In this document: positions 16,714-25,167 of the stretch, in pieces | Numbering within the stretch: position 1 is the first letter of the stretch | Layout: each line of letters begins with the position of its first letter | Program-made: the position numbers and the translations under genes | Source of the DNA: Streptococcus dysgalactiae subsp. dysgalactiae | GTDB taxonomy: Bacteria; Bacillota; Bacilli; Lactobacillales; Streptococcaceae | DNA length: 64,000 nucleotides | Assembly (NCBI RefSeq): GCF_900459225.1 | Contig: NZ_UHFH01000003.1 | Span: forward strand, 1,456,501 to 1,520,500 | Direction: 5' to 3' | Notes under the pieces: generated by a model | What the model saw: the letters and a program-made list of their open reading frames with translations, nothing else | Databases searched by the model: none | Told to the model about the DNA's origin: nothing

Positions 16714-16730
16714 GAAGGAGGATTGACCGC

Positions 16731-17603
16731 ATGGCAAAACCATTAGGAGAAACATTTCGTGAGCTAAGGCTAAATCGAAACCTTTCCCTACAACAAGTTG
16801 CAGGAGACTCTGTCTCACTGTCACAGTTATCACGTTTTGAACGGGGACAGTCAGATATTTCCCTCAATAAATTTTTAGTTGCCTTAGATAGGATGCATGT
16901 TGAAGTAAAAGAATTTATGGATGTCGCTTCTGACTTCAAAAAAACTGAGCAGATTCGTTTTATGTCACATTTAATTCCGCTTGAATATGCCCGTGATGTG
17001 GAGGGATTTAAAGCTTTGCAGGAGGAAGAAAACCGGAAATACCAAGAGCAGCCTGATTGGAAAAGGTATTATTTAAACGTTATTTTACTACAAGGATTTA
17101 TTTGTAAGTGTGACCCAACAATTCCTTTTCCAAAAGCTTATCTTGATGACGTTACTGATTATCTCTTTAGCACTGAGCAGTGGCAGATTTACGAACTCAT
17201 TTTGATTGGCAATCTTTATCTCTTTATCGATATACCACTGCTCGACAGAATGGGACGAGAGATTCTTAACAATCATCATTACTATCAAGATATTTCCAGT
17301 CATAAGCATTTAGTAACCATTACCCTCTTAAATATCTGGGAGACGTGTCTGCACCGACAGGCTTTATCCTATGCCACTTACTACCAAGACCAGCTAAAAC
17401 CTTTATTGACAAATGAGACCAAGCTATATGAAAAAACCATCTTCTTGTTTTTACAAGGCCTACAGGACTATTTAACTAGGGACTGCCTAGCTGGTATTCA
17501 AAAAATGACAAAAGCTATTGATATTTTCGAAGCATTGGATTGTCCTCATATGGCTCATAATTACCGTTCAGACTTTGAACGATTTGTTAAATCTCTTACC
17601 TAA
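16731..17603 (+). CDS. Rgg/MutR-family transcriptional regulator
   Basis: Stand-alone regulator of the Rgg family. The start at 16731 follows GAAGGAGGATTGACCGC; the frame extends upstream to 16671 but without a site. The 290-residue protein has an N-terminal helix-turn-helix (about 5-62, GETFRELRLNRNLSLQQVAG with LSQLSRFERGQSDIS) and a long all-helical C-terminal domain of Rgg_C type. Rgg proteins usually sense short secreted peptides, but I found no peptide gene next to it on either strand. It is divergent from pmtA and followed 69 bases later by an MFS exporter it may control. It does not look like RopB or ComR in context, so I leave it unnamed. Confidence 0.82.
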   Translation: MAKPLGETFRELRLNRNLSLQQVAGDSVSLSQLSRFERGQSDISLNKFLVALDRMHVEVKEFMDVASDFKKTEQIRFMSHLIPLEYARDVEGFKALQEEENRKYQEQPDWKRYYLNVILLQGFICKCDPTIPFPKAYLDDVTDYLFSTEQWQIYELILIGNLYLFIDIPLLDRMGREILNNHHYYQDISSHKHLVTITLLNIWETCLHRQALSYATYYQDQLKPLLTNETKLYEKTIFLFLQGLQDYLTRDCLAGIQKMTKAIDIFEALDCPHMAHNYRSDFERFVKSLT

Positions 17604-17618
17604 TTTGCAAAAAAATCA

Positions 17619-17669
17619 AAAACCTCCTAAAAGTGATTTATAATAACATCACTTTATTGTGGAGGTTTT
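17619..17669 (+). promoter_or_regulatory. Hairpin burying the MFS gene's ribosome binding site
   Basis: AAAACCTCC (17619-17627) pairs perfectly with GGAGGTTTT (17661-17669), and just inside, AAAGTGAT (17630-17637) pairs perfectly with ATCACTTT (17648-17655). The GGAGG is the only ribosome binding site for the ATG at 17673. The hairpin begins 16 bases after the rgg stop codon. It can act as a translation switch, or as a weak terminator of rgg since only TTTT follows. Confidence 0.75.
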
Positions 17670-17672
17670 CTA

Positions 17673-18863
17673 ATGACAAAAAATGAATACCGACTTTTAA
17701 CAAGTCGTGCTGTTAACAAGATTGGCAATGTGATTTACGATTATGGTAATAGCAGTTGGATTGCTGGTCTAGGTGTAGTAGGGCAAAAATACCTCGGTTA
17801 TTACCAGTTAGTTGATAGCCTGATTGCTCTCTTTTTAAATCCAATTGGTGGTGCTATCGCTGATCGTTATAAACGTCGACAGATTCTGTTATGGACTGAT
17901 GCTATCGGAGCTATAGCCTGTGGCTTGTTAGTTTTTATGCCTAGCAAGCAAGGCATGCTCTTTGGTCTTATTACTGTCAATGCCATTTTAGCTATCTCAC
18001 ATGCCTTTTCTGGTACCTCTTTTCGTGCCTATGTTGTCACTCTTGTTAAGGAAGAAAGGTTAGTAAACTTTAATGCACATTTGGAAATTATTTCCCAAAT
18101 CATTAGTATTTCCTCCCCTTTGCTGGCTTTTTTGGTCGTTGATCGTCTCGGATTGAGATCCGCCTTACTGCTAGATAGTATCAGTTTTGCCCTTTCCTTC
18201 GTCTGCTTATGGTCAATCACCACCAAAGAAACTCATCTTCAGTCCAAATCTGGTCAAATCGGTATTAGGCATTTACTGACAGACATAAAGGAAGGCTTAG
18301 ACTTTATTCGCCGGGAAAAAGAGATTTTCTTTCTCCTCACAATCGCAACTCTGGTTAATTTTTTTATTGCCGCCTTTAATTACCTTCTCCCCTTCTCCAA
18401 TCAGTTGTTTAATCGTTCCTCTAGTTACGCTACCATGCTGTCACTTGGAGCTGTGGGAGCCATTTTAGGAGCACTGTTTGCTAACAAATACTTCAAAAAT
18501 AATTACCAAAGTCTCTTAATTGCTTTAGGAACTAGTGGCTTAGGACTTGCGATGCTTACTCCATTGCATCTTGCTAAGGTTTCCACCTTGGTCTTAGCCT
18601 CCGGTAATCTTTGGTTTGAATGTTTTCTAACCATTTTTAACATTCACTTCTTTTCCACGGTTCAAAAAAAGGTCCCAAAAGTCTTATTAGGACGTGTCTT
18701 TAGCTCTATTTTTACCCTTGCCGTTTTACTGATGCCTTTAGCTACCATCCTTATGACAGCCTTACCAATATCGGTTAATCCTCTTAGCTTTTCCCTAATC
18801 GGATTTGGAATAAGCCTCATTTCCCTGTTAGCCTATGTCTACGCCCGTCAACACTTCATGTAA
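17673..18863 (+). CDS. Major facilitator superfamily exporter
   Basis: A 396-residue, 12-segment membrane transporter of the MFS_3-like drug/macrolide efflux type. The conserved loop 2-3 signature GGAIADRYKRRQ is at about 58-69. A central cytoplasmic loop near residues 185-215 (TKETHLQSKSGQIG) separates the two halves. The gene follows the rgg-like regulator on the same strand with 69 bases between them, and its ribosome site is sealed in a hairpin. Family knowledge suggests export of a small molecule by proton antiport; the substrate cannot be inferred. Being coupled to an Rgg regulator makes export of a signal, peptide-like product or toxic compound plausible. Confidence 0.8.
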   Translation: MTKNEYRLLTSRAVNKIGNVIYDYGNSSWIAGLGVVGQKYLGYYQLVDSLIALFLNPIGGAIADRYKRRQILLWTDAIGAIACGLLVFMPSKQGMLFGLITVNAILAISHAFSGTSFRAYVVTLVKEERLVNFNAHLEIISQIISISSPLLAFLVVDRLGLRSALLLDSISFALSFVCLWSITTKETHLQSKSGQIGIRHLLTDIKEGLDFIRREKEIFFLLTIATLVNFFIAAFNYLLPFSNQLFNRSSSYATMLSLGAVGAILGALFANKYFKNNYQSLLIALGTSGLGLAMLTPLHLAKVSTLVLASGNLWFECFLTIFNIHFFSTVQKKVPKVLLGRVFSSIFTLAVLLMPLATILMTALPISVNPLSFSLIGFGISLISLLAYVYARQHFM

Positions 18864-19060
18864 CACCACTATCAAAAATTTTTTACTATAACAATTCAGG
18901 TGATGCGCAGAACCTTTTTTAAGCTGTTATTCACATAACCATAGCAAGAAGCACAACGATAGCTGACACCATGAAACACTACTAATTTCATAGCCAAATA
19001 TACAAAAAAGCCCACTGCACAGGCTATAATGCTTGATACAACGGGCTTTTATCTATGCAA
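18864..19060. other. Intergenic segment between the MFS gene and hup
   Basis: It holds the hup terminator at its right end and no gene. A weak AGGT/ACCT hairpin followed by TTTTTT near 18898-18920 may end the MFS transcript. From memory, prophage 370.3 of GAS strain SF370 sits beside hup; here the site appears empty. Confidence 0.5.
19004..19050. terminator. Terminator after hup
   Basis: AAAAGCCC and GGGCTTTT (19043-19050) pair over a loop of about 29 bases, with TTTTTT on the minus strand and TTTT on plus. It directly follows the hup stop and could serve both directions. Confidence 0.8.
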
Positions 19061-19336
19061 TTATTTAACAGCGTCTTTAAGAGCTTTACCAGCTTTGAAG
19101 GCTGGAACTTTTGAAGCTGCGATTTCGATTTCTGCACCAGTTTGTGGGTTACGACCTTTACGAGCTGCACGTTCGCGGACTTCGAAGTTACCAAAACCGA
19201 TTAATTGTACTTTCTCACCTTCGGCAAGAAAAGCTTCGATTGCAGAAAATACGGCATCAACTGCTGCTGCTGAATCTTTTTTTGTAAGTTCAGTTGCTTC
19301 TGCAACTTTTGCGATTAAATCTTGTTTGTTAGCCAT
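19061..19336 (-). CDS. hup: DNA-binding protein HU
   Basis: Nucleoid-associated histone-like protein of 91 residues. The DNA-binding arm region [20 protein letters not shown] (about 49-68) and the C-terminal [10 protein letters not shown] are standard. Codon use is strongly biased, as for an abundant protein. It is preceded by GGAGGATTTGTTAA and a near-consensus promoter. The 3' end of hup is a known integration point for some GAS prophages; no prophage is present here. Confidence 0.97.
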   Translation of the reverse strand: MANKQDLIAKVAEATELTKKDSAAAVDAVFSAIEAFLAEGEKVQLIGFGNFEVRERAARKGRNPQTGAEIEIAASKVPAFKAGKALKDAVK

Positions 19337-19385
19337 TTAACAAATCCTCCAAATAATTAGTAAGCTTAATGCTTTAACAGATATT

Positions 19386-19414
19386 ATCATATCTAAAAAA
19401 AGCGATTAGGTCAA
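19386..19414 (-). promoter_or_regulatory. Promoter of hup
   Basis: TTGACC (19409-19414), a 17-base spacer and TATGAT (19386-19391) lie about 50 bases before the hup ATG. Confidence 0.8.
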
Positions 19415-19434
19415 GTATTTAACGTTATTTGGCC

Positions 19435-20022
19435 TTATTTCTTGTAAATATCGAAGCTGATTTCATCCTTAAACAAATCAATTTTCTTGGCCTTCAAATA
19501 GACCCTCGCATCGTTTTTAACCTCTTGCAAATTGACCACAATAGCTGATTGTTGTGGCATCACTTTCACAAACTTCGGCAACTTGTAGCTTGACTTCAAA
19601 TATTGCAGAACATCTTTTTCAGGTAAAGGTAAGGTTCCTACTGAAAAAGAAATCACCTGTAGCTGAACAGCTCCATTATCTAAACGATGAGGTTGAAAGT
19701 AGATGTATAAAGGGACTTCATATCCTAGAAGTTGGTAGGTTCCTTCGAATAAAATGGAAGAAGAGGTGGAGTAGAATTTGTAATGCATCTTTTCAGACTG
19801 ATAGTCCTTGAGGTAGCTGGCCACCGTTTCATTCAGTTGTTCTCTGCTTGTGGTAAACGTACCGACTTTAACATTTTTAGTGGCTTTTTGAGCAATTAAA
19901 TCTGACTCAGGCTCTCTCACTTGAATAAGACGACTTCCAATAACTAATAAAAAGGCGACATTGAAAGCCAACAAAAGCAAGAAGCCCCATTTCCACCAGT
20001 TAAGGGGTGATTTCTTTTCCAT
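19435..20022 (-). CDS. YpmS-family membrane-anchored protein (DUF2140)
   Basis: A 195-residue protein with one N-terminal membrane segment (about 12-34, WGFLLLLAFNVAFLLVIGS) and an extracellular domain rich in beta strands. The pattern, including FEGTYQLLGYEVPLYIYF, matches the YpmS family. It overlaps the upstream ypmR-type lipase gene by 23 bases, and this pair plus degV forms the conserved degV-ypmR-ypmS operon of Firmicutes. The function is unknown; an envelope role is inferred from topology and linkage. Confidence 0.8.
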   Translation of the reverse strand: MEKKSPLNWWKWGFLLLLAFNVAFLLVIGSRLIQVREPESDLIAQKATKNVKVGTFTTSREQLNETVASYLKDYQSEKMHYKFYSTSSSILFEGTYQLLGYEVPLYIYFQPHRLDNGAVQLQVISFSVGTLPLPEKDVLQYLKSSYKLPKFVKVMPQQSAIVVNLQEVKNDARVYLKAKKIDLFKDEISFDIYKK

Positions 20023-20842
20023 GTTTTCTGATTTTCTCCATTACTGCGTCTGACATGATTTGATAACCAGTATTATTGGGGTGAAAATGGTCTCCCGTAA
20101 ACAAGGCATCGTTAACAATTGTAGCTTGGTCTCCTGACGATTGAACAATCCCGTCTTGGCCATTAATCCCCTTATATAAGAGGTCATTGATAGGAACAAA
20201 ATAAACATGCTTGTAATCATCAAGAACGTCCTTAGTTTTATCGTTCCAATCGTCAATAACTTTTTGCATATCGGTTAATTCTGGAAAATTCAAGTAGAAA
20301 GGATTATAAATCCCCAGAACAAAAATGAGTAGTTCCTTATTATCTTTTTTTGCTAAATCAATAATCTTCCGCAACCGCTCTTGATACTGACGAGCTGGTT
20401 TTTTAAAACTGGACACTTGTAAGTCAGCTAAATTGTTTCGAATAACAGCCATAACATCGTTACCACCAACGGTTAAGGTCATCACATCAGCTTTTTTTAA
20501 GGCTTTTCGAATGTCTTTTTCTTTGGTCATTCGATCAAGGATTTGCTGGCTGGTATTACCGGATACGCCATAATTTTGAGAGATCACGTTAGCTTTTAGA
20601 TAATCTCCCATATCACTTGCTAATAAGGGAACAAAACCGCCTTGATTGGTCAAGTCTCCCACGCCTTCAGTCAAGGAATCTCCTATGGCAACGTAATGAA
20701 TATCCATTTGCTCATTTTTTAGAAAATCACTTTTTTTCAATCGTGAATCTGATTTAGGGATAAGAAAATTGAGCATTAGAAACGCCAGGCCTAAACTGAC
20801 CAGAAAGAAAAGGAGACCGTTAAGAAATCGACGATTATTCAT
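20000..20842 (-). CDS. YpmR-type SGNH/GDSL esterase
   Basis: Membrane-anchored hydrolase of the SGNH superfamily, about 280 residues from the ATG at 20842, which overlaps the stop of the upstream degV gene (ATGAATAA arrangement, translational coupling). One membrane segment lies at about 9-28. The catalytic blocks are [10 protein letters not shown] (about 58-67, nucleophile serine), GGNDV (about 136-140) and [10 protein letters not shown] near the C-terminus, supplying Asp and His. The active site faces outside the cell. The substrate is unknown; acyl or acetyl esters on the envelope are possible. Confidence 0.85.
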   Translation of the reverse strand: MNNRRFLNGLLFFLVSLGLAFLMLNFLIPKSDSRLKKSDFLKNEQMDIHYVAIGDSLTEGVGDLTNQGGFVPLLASDMGDYLKANVISQNYGVSGNTSQQILDRMTKEKDIRKALKKADVMTLTVGGNDVMAVIRNNLADLQVSSFKKPARQYQERLRKIIDLAKKDNKELLIFVLGIYNPFYLNFPELTDMQKVIDDWNDKTKDVLDDYKHVYFVPINDLLYKGINGQDGIVQSSGDQATIVNDALFTGDHFHPNNTGYQIMSDAVMEKIRKHGKEITP

Positions 20843-21686
20843 AACGAACCATAACCGCAAAGGCTCCCTCACCCGTATGCGTCTGGATAATAGAGCCAGT
20901 TTCTAAAACCGTAATAGATCCTGTGTAGTGAGCTGCAATTTTTTCTTTTAGCATTAAGGCAAAATCAGCTTCTCCAGCATAAGAAATGGCTACCTCAGCT
21001 ATCGGACGGTGGCTGTTATCAGCCAGATAGCCATCTAACCATTTGGTAAAGGTTTTATTTCCTCTCCCTTTGACAAGAGTTTTGAGTTCATCATTTTTAA
21101 GTTCCATCAACACCCTAACATTTAGAAGTGAGCTAAGAACTCCCGTTACACGGCCGATTCGGCCCCCTTTGACAAGGTTTTCTAACGTTGAAACCCCAAT
21201 ATAGAGTTCTGTTTTTGACTTAATGTCTTGAACCGCAGCCAAAATATCTTCTAGGCTTGCACCCACTTGTGCCAACTTTGCTGCTGCAACAACTTGGAAT
21301 TTCAAGGCTTGGTCTGTGAATCCAGAATCTAAAACCGTTACTGGCGCTTCAGCAATTTCTGCTCCTTGACGTGATGCTTCGATAGTTCCTGATAAAGCTG
21401 GGGACAGGTGGATGGCAACAATGTCGGTTGCCCCTTCTTTAACAAGCTTCTCATAAGTTTCAGCAAAAAGACCAACCGGAGGTTGACTCGTTTTGGGAAG
21501 AGACTTACTAGCCTTCATTAGGCTCAAAAAGTAACCTTCTTCTTTCAAGTCATTATCAGAATATAATTTGCTCTCAATCATAACGGATAGAGGCACGACA
21601 GTAATGTCCAATGCCTTAACTAATTCTGGTTCAATGGTCATTGATGAATCTGCAACAATTTTAATAGTTCCCATGTATTTTTCCAT
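20835..21686 (-). CDS. DegV-family fatty-acid-binding protein
   Basis: A 283-residue soluble protein of the DegV fold, which binds fatty acids and in some Firmicutes (FakB proteins) presents them to the FakA kinase for phospholipid synthesis. Motifs: [13 protein letters not shown] at the N-terminus, LSPALSGT (about 93-100, ligand contact), [12 protein letters not shown] (about 118-129) and GGRIGRVTG (about 173-181). Either M1 or M5 ([11 protein letters not shown]) could be the start; neither has a strong ribosome site. Whether it is a true FakB is not decidable here. Confidence 0.82.
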   Translation of the reverse strand: MEKYMGTIKIVADSSMTIEPELVKALDITVVPLSVMIESKLYSDNDLKEEGYFLSLMKASKSLPKTSQPPVGLFAETYEKLVKEGATDIVAIHLSPALSGTIEASRQGAEIAEAPVTVLDSGFTDQALKFQVVAAAKLAQVGASLEDILAAVQDIKSKTELYIGVSTLENLVKGGRIGRVTGVLSSLLNVRVLMELKNDELKTLVKGRGNKTFTKWLDGYLADNSHRPIAEVAISYAGEADFALMLKEKIAAHYTGSITVLETGSIIQTHTGEGAFAVMVRYE

Positions 21687-21710
21687 TCTAGACTAGTTTC
21701 TCACCTTCTT

Positions 21711-21739
21711 ATTTTATCACTCCTTGGTAAATAAATCAA
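21711..21739 (-). promoter_or_regulatory. Promoter of the degV-ypmR-ypmS operon
   Basis: TTGATT (21734-21739), a 17-base spacer and TAAAAT (21711-21716) with an extended TG lie about 25 bases upstream of degV. Confidence 0.7.
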
Positions 21740-21837
21740 AATTAGTCACGTATCTTCTGAGTATTTATTAACTAAGAAGTTAACAAACCAGCTGTTTTGT
21801 TTTTTAAATATGATGATCGCAGAGTTTTAAACCAATA

Positions 21838-21876
21838 TAAAACAGGAGCCTTATCTAAATAATCTGACTCCTGTGT
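21838..21876 (-). terminator. Terminator after the LPXTG gene
   Basis: ACAGGAG (21842-21848) and CTCCTGT (21868-21874) form a 7-bp stem with a 19-base loop, followed by TTTTAT on the minus strand. Confidence 0.7.
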
Positions 21877-21913
21877 TGTGTTATCCATGTCTTATCTTCT
21901 CAGACCTGCCTTA

Positions 21914-22810
21914 TCAGCCAATTGATGAGGGCTCAGTTTTTTTAATCACCAGAAGAGTTGCAAAACCTAGGCAAGTCATCCCTAACCAAGGTAGAGTGGT
22001 CCACGATTGATCTCCTGTTACTGGTAAGTCTTTCTTCTCCTTGCGCACTAGGAAGCTAATTTTTCGGTTATAGGGCACGGGAACATCTTTTCTGTTATCC
22101 CTAATATAAGAAATAATGCGTCCTAACTCATCAATAATAACACTTGGTTTATTCGTTTGCTGACTAGCTTCTCTTCTCCTATCAATGGTTTGTTCGACCT
22201 TTTTCTTTTCATATTGGGCTGCTAAAACTTCGCCAAACACTTCACCATGAGAATACACCTGAGTTGTTAAATCAGACTTTTTAGACACTAAAGATGCTAA
22301 TTTTGTAGTCGCTGCATTCAAAGCTTCCATTTTTTCAAGCAATTGACGCTTTGCTATCATATAACGCAGATCTGGGCTTGGGGCTGTTCTCACGTGTGGT
22401 GTCGGTTTATCACTATTTTCCTGATCATCAAGAAACGGAAGACTAACAGCGATAGCGTTCATCAACATAGGCGTATCAGCTTCACCAGCAGGGACTTCTG
22501 CTAAACTAGGCTTGTCTAACCCTTCATCTTCAGCGGATGGCTCATCTTCTCTTTCAAAGTAGTGACCCTCATCCTCTTCAAGGTCATCCTCAAAATCATC
22601 TGCTAATGGAAAATCTGGTATTTCCTGTTTTGATTCAGACTGCTCTTGAGGCACGGGTTTCGCATAGATTGATGTGTCTTGGTCAGTAGTTATTTGACGG
22701 TCTGCTTTCATATCCTTACTTGACTGTTGAGTTGCTCCCACTGTTGAAAAACCGCAACTTAGGACAGCCAATACCACAATGCTTGCGAAATACAATTTTT
22801 TATTAGACAT
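21914..22810 (-). CDS. LPXTG cell-wall-anchored surface protein, acidic
   Basis: A 298-residue secreted protein anchored to peptidoglycan by sortase A. The start at 22810 follows CAGGAGACATAC. Domains: a signal peptide (about 1-27), then an acidic, proline-containing region with a dense D/E stretch (about 65-105). Next come a helical, probably coiled-coil region (about 150-225, MIAKRQLLEKMEALN onward), the sorting signal LPVTG at about 262, a hydrophobic segment and a short tail containing KK. It has its own promoter and terminator, just downstream of recN. I recall an uncharacterised LPXTG protein at this locus in GAS. No ligand or enzymatic domain is recognised. Confidence 0.88.
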   Translation of the reverse strand: MSNKKLYFASIVVLAVLSCGFSTVGATQQSSKDMKADRQITTDQDTSIYAKPVPQEQSESKQEIPDFPLADDFEDDLEEDEGHYFEREDEPSAEDEGLDKPSLAEVPAGEADTPMLMNAIAVSLPFLDDQENSDKPTPHVRTAPSPDLRYMIAKRQLLEKMEALNAATTKLASLVSKKSDLTTQVYSHGEVFGEVLAAQYEKKKVEQTIDRRREASQQTNKPSVIIDELGRIISYIRDNRKDVPVPYNRKISFLVRKEKKDLPVTGDQSWTTLPWLGMTCLGFATLLVIKKTEPSSIG

Positions 22811-22841
22811 GTATGTCTCCTGGATTAAAATTCTCTTATAT

Positions 22842-22869
22842 ATTCTACTATTTATCAGGGGTTTGTCAA
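22842..22869 (-). promoter_or_regulatory. Promoter of the LPXTG gene
   Basis: TTGACA (22864-22869), a 16-base spacer and TAGAAT (22842-22847) lie 31 bases before the start codon. Confidence 0.75.
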
Positions 22870-22884
22870 GACAGTTGAGCAAAA

Positions 22885-22970
22885 AGAAACCGCCAAACGT
22901 CCTGCTAGATGGCATCGGAGCGCTATGACTCCAGAATCTAACCACAGACTAATCTGACGGTTTCTCTTTC
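22885..22970 (-). terminator. Long structured element, terminator-like, downstream of recN
   Basis: GAAACCG and CGGTTTC arms about 80 bases apart enclose nested stems (TAGAT/ATCTA and GGAG/CTCC). On the minus strand TTTTTG follows the outer arm. It is larger than usual and lies after another recN terminator, so its role is uncertain. Confidence 0.5.
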
Positions 22971-22975
22971 TCATC

Positions 22976-22999
22976 AAAAGACTATTCTATTGAATAGTC
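22976..22999 (-). terminator. Terminator after recN
   Basis: GACTATTC (22980-22987) and GAATAGTC (22992-22999) are a perfect 8-bp stem with a 4-base loop, followed by TTTTG on the minus strand, 18 bases after the recN stop. Confidence 0.65.
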
Positions 23000-23016
23000 A
23001 CAGTTTTTTCTGTTTA

Positions 23017-24678
23017 TTAATGTTTGGCCAGTAATTCACGAGCCTGAGTGAGAGCAGCTTCTGTCATGTCTGCACCAGCAAGCATTCTGGCAATTTCTTC
23101 CACACGTTCTTCAAAAGTTAACAACCTTACCTTCGAAACGGTGGATTCTTCTTTACTCTCTTTAGAAATAAAATACTGGTAATCAGCAATGGCAATGACT
23201 TGAGGTAAGTGTGAAATAGCGAGAACTTGCCCATGTCGCCCAATTTTATAAATTTTTTGGGCAATGGCTTGAGCAACTCGACCAGAAACACCTGTATCTA
23301 CTTCATCAAAAACAATACTCGTTTTATCTTCTTTTTTAGAGATAGCTGCTTTGATGGCCAACATCAAGCGTGATAATTCACCTCCCGAAGCCACCTTGAC
23401 AAGGGGCTTGAATCCTTCACCTGGATTAGTGGAGATGTAAAATTCTAAGCTTTCATTACCATCACGATTGAATTTTGATGTGGTAAAGTGAACTTTGAAG
23501 TCTGCTTTTTCCATATAAAGTTCCTTAAGTTCAGCTTTGATATCAGTTTCTAGTTGCTCCGCCAATTGATGGCGAGAGACACTTAACTCCGAAGCAGCAG
23601 CAACCAATTGTTTTTCTAAGCTTTTCAATTCTGCCTCTAGGTCCCCTGAAGACAACTCATCGCCTGTTAATAGCTGGTATTCTTTAACGATATTATCGTA
23701 GTAGTCAAGCACATCATTCACATCGCCACCGTATTTACGGGTTAAGCTATTGAGTGTATCCAAGCGAAATTCAATTTCCTGTAATCGCCCACCATCAAAA
23801 TCCAGTTGGTCAATGGTATCTGATAATTGCTTGCTCACTTCTTCAAGAATATAATAGGCTTCAGAAATCGAAGTCGACATCCCCTTGTACTCAGAATCAA
23901 ACTGCTCAATTGATAGCAAGTCATTCATGCTAGAGCGAATATTGGATAGGCTTGAAAAATCTTCATTATCTAGCATGATATAAGCATTGGTTAAGGTATC
24001 AGCAATTTTCTTATGATTTAACAAACGATCACGTTCTTGACCTAGTCGCTCATCTTCTCCTCGATGCAAAGCTGCAGTTTCAATCTCCGCTATCTGAAAA
24101 GCCAACATGTCGATACGATCTTTATGTTCTTTTTCATTTTTTTGTTTATCAATAACCTGTCGACGCAAGCTTTTATAGCGATCAAAAATAAGCTGATAGT
24201 GCTCTTTCAATTGCTCAAAAGCCTTATCACCAAAAGCATCCAAAATTTGCTGGTGGAGCTGTGGTCTCATTAATTCTTCTTGGTCATGTTGCCCATGAAT
24301 ATCTACCAAAAACTGCCCGACCTCTTTTAAGGTCGCTAAGTTAACCATCTGACCATTAATACGGCTCACGCTTCTGCCATTTTCAAAAATATCTCGACGG
24401 ATTACCAAATCTTCTTCCATTGCAATTCCAGAGGCTTCTAAATATGCAACCAGTGCCGGATTGGCATCTACGGAAAAAAAGCCTTCAATTTCTGCCTTAT
24501 TAGCGCCGTGGCGAATCACTTCTGTACTAGCACGCGCACCAAGCATCATAGTCATGGCATCAATAATAATGGACTTTCCAGCTCCTGTTTCACCCGTCAA
24601 AACTGTCATGCCATTTTCAAAATTCAGAGAGATTTCCTCAATAATGGCAAAATTTTTAATGGAAATTTCTAATAGCAT
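23017..24678 (-). CDS. recN: DNA repair protein RecN
   Basis: SMC-like ATPase acting at double-strand breaks. About 553 residues start at the ATG at 24678 (the codon before is GTG; GGGAGAAAGTG supplies the ribosome site). Walker A GETGAGKSIIID is at about 30-41. Two long coiled-coil arms (about 150-220 and 260-380) flank the hinge. The C-terminal ATPase lobe has SGGELSRLMLAIK and the Walker B VFDEVDTGVSG. It is the last gene of the xseA-xseB-ispA-tlyA-argR-recN operon. Confidence 0.96.
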   Translation of the reverse strand: MLLEISIKNFAIIEEISLNFENGMTVLTGETGAGKSIIIDAMTMMLGARASTEVIRHGANKAEIEGFFSVDANPALVAYLEASGIAMEEDLVIRRDIFENGRSVSRINGQMVNLATLKEVGQFLVDIHGQHDQEELMRPQLHQQILDAFGDKAFEQLKEHYQLIFDRYKSLRRQVIDKQKNEKEHKDRIDMLAFQIAEIETAALHRGEDERLGQERDRLLNHKKIADTLTNAYIMLDNEDFSSLSNIRSSMNDLLSIEQFDSEYKGMSTSISEAYYILEEVSKQLSDTIDQLDFDGGRLQEIEFRLDTLNSLTRKYGGDVNDVLDYYDNIVKEYQLLTGDELSSGDLEAELKSLEKQLVAAASELSVSRHQLAEQLETDIKAELKELYMEKADFKVHFTTSKFNRDGNESLEFYISTNPGEGFKPLVKVASGGELSRLMLAIKAAISKKEDKTSIVFDEVDTGVSGRVAQAIAQKIYKIGRHGQVLAISHLPQVIAIADYQYFISKESKEESTVSKVRLLTFEERVEEIARMLAGADMTEAALTQARELLAKH

Positions 24679-24696
24679 CACTTTCTCCCTGTTCTT

Positions 24697-25167
24697 CTAA
24701 GTTTGCCTCTGCATCCAGAGCAAGACTTCCTGACGAATCTTATCGGCATCTGCTGCTGATTTAGCAATCAAAAGTAAACTGTCATCATCTGCAATAAGAC
24801 TAAAAATAGCTTCTGGAAAATCAGTTAACAAGTAACGTTTTATGAGTTTGCTATTCCCAGGAACTACTTTTAAATAAAGATGTTGCTCAAGTCCTGCTGT
24901 AGGGTCCGAAATAGCCAAAATGGTACTTTTAATAGAACGTGGTCCTTGGATAATCTTTTTACGACTATCTTGAGAGAGACCGTAGACATAGCGACCACTG
25001 CCAGAAGGAATTTTAACAATGCCAATTTCATTCATGTCTCTTGAAATAGTAGCCTGGGTCAATTCTAACCCATGCTCTGCCAGCAATTTTAAGAGGTCAT
25101 GTTGCGTCTCAATTGGATGCGTCAAAACCATTTTTTTGATTAATTCAAGTCGTTCACTCTTTTTCAT
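24697..25167 (-). CDS. argR: ArgR/AhrC-family arginine repressor
   Basis: Hexameric regulator of arginine metabolism. The frame extends to 25200, but MKKSERLELIKK at 25167 (inside the 3' end of tlyA) is the family N-terminus, giving 156 residues. The N-terminal winged helix (about 1-70) includes ATISRDMNEIGIVKIP. The C-terminal domain (about 85-155) has the GNSKLIKRYLL helix and the DDDSLLLIA block that binds arginine in the family. The tlyA-argR-recN order is conserved in Firmicutes. GAS carries several ArgR paralogues; this is the recN-linked one. Confidence 0.93.
   Translation of the reverse strand: MKKSERLELIKKMVLTHPIETQHDLLKLLAEHGLELTQATISRDMNEIGIVKIPSGSGRYVYGLSQDSRKKIIQGPRSIKSTILAISDPTAGLEQHLYLKVVPGNSKLIKRYLLTDFPEAIFSLIADDDSLLLIAKSAADADKIRQEVLLWMQRQT

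Noticed and set aside
16616..16730. A short SHP-type peptide gene upstream of the rgg-like gene
   Set aside because: No short frame with a ribosome site and hydrophobic content was seen on either strand.
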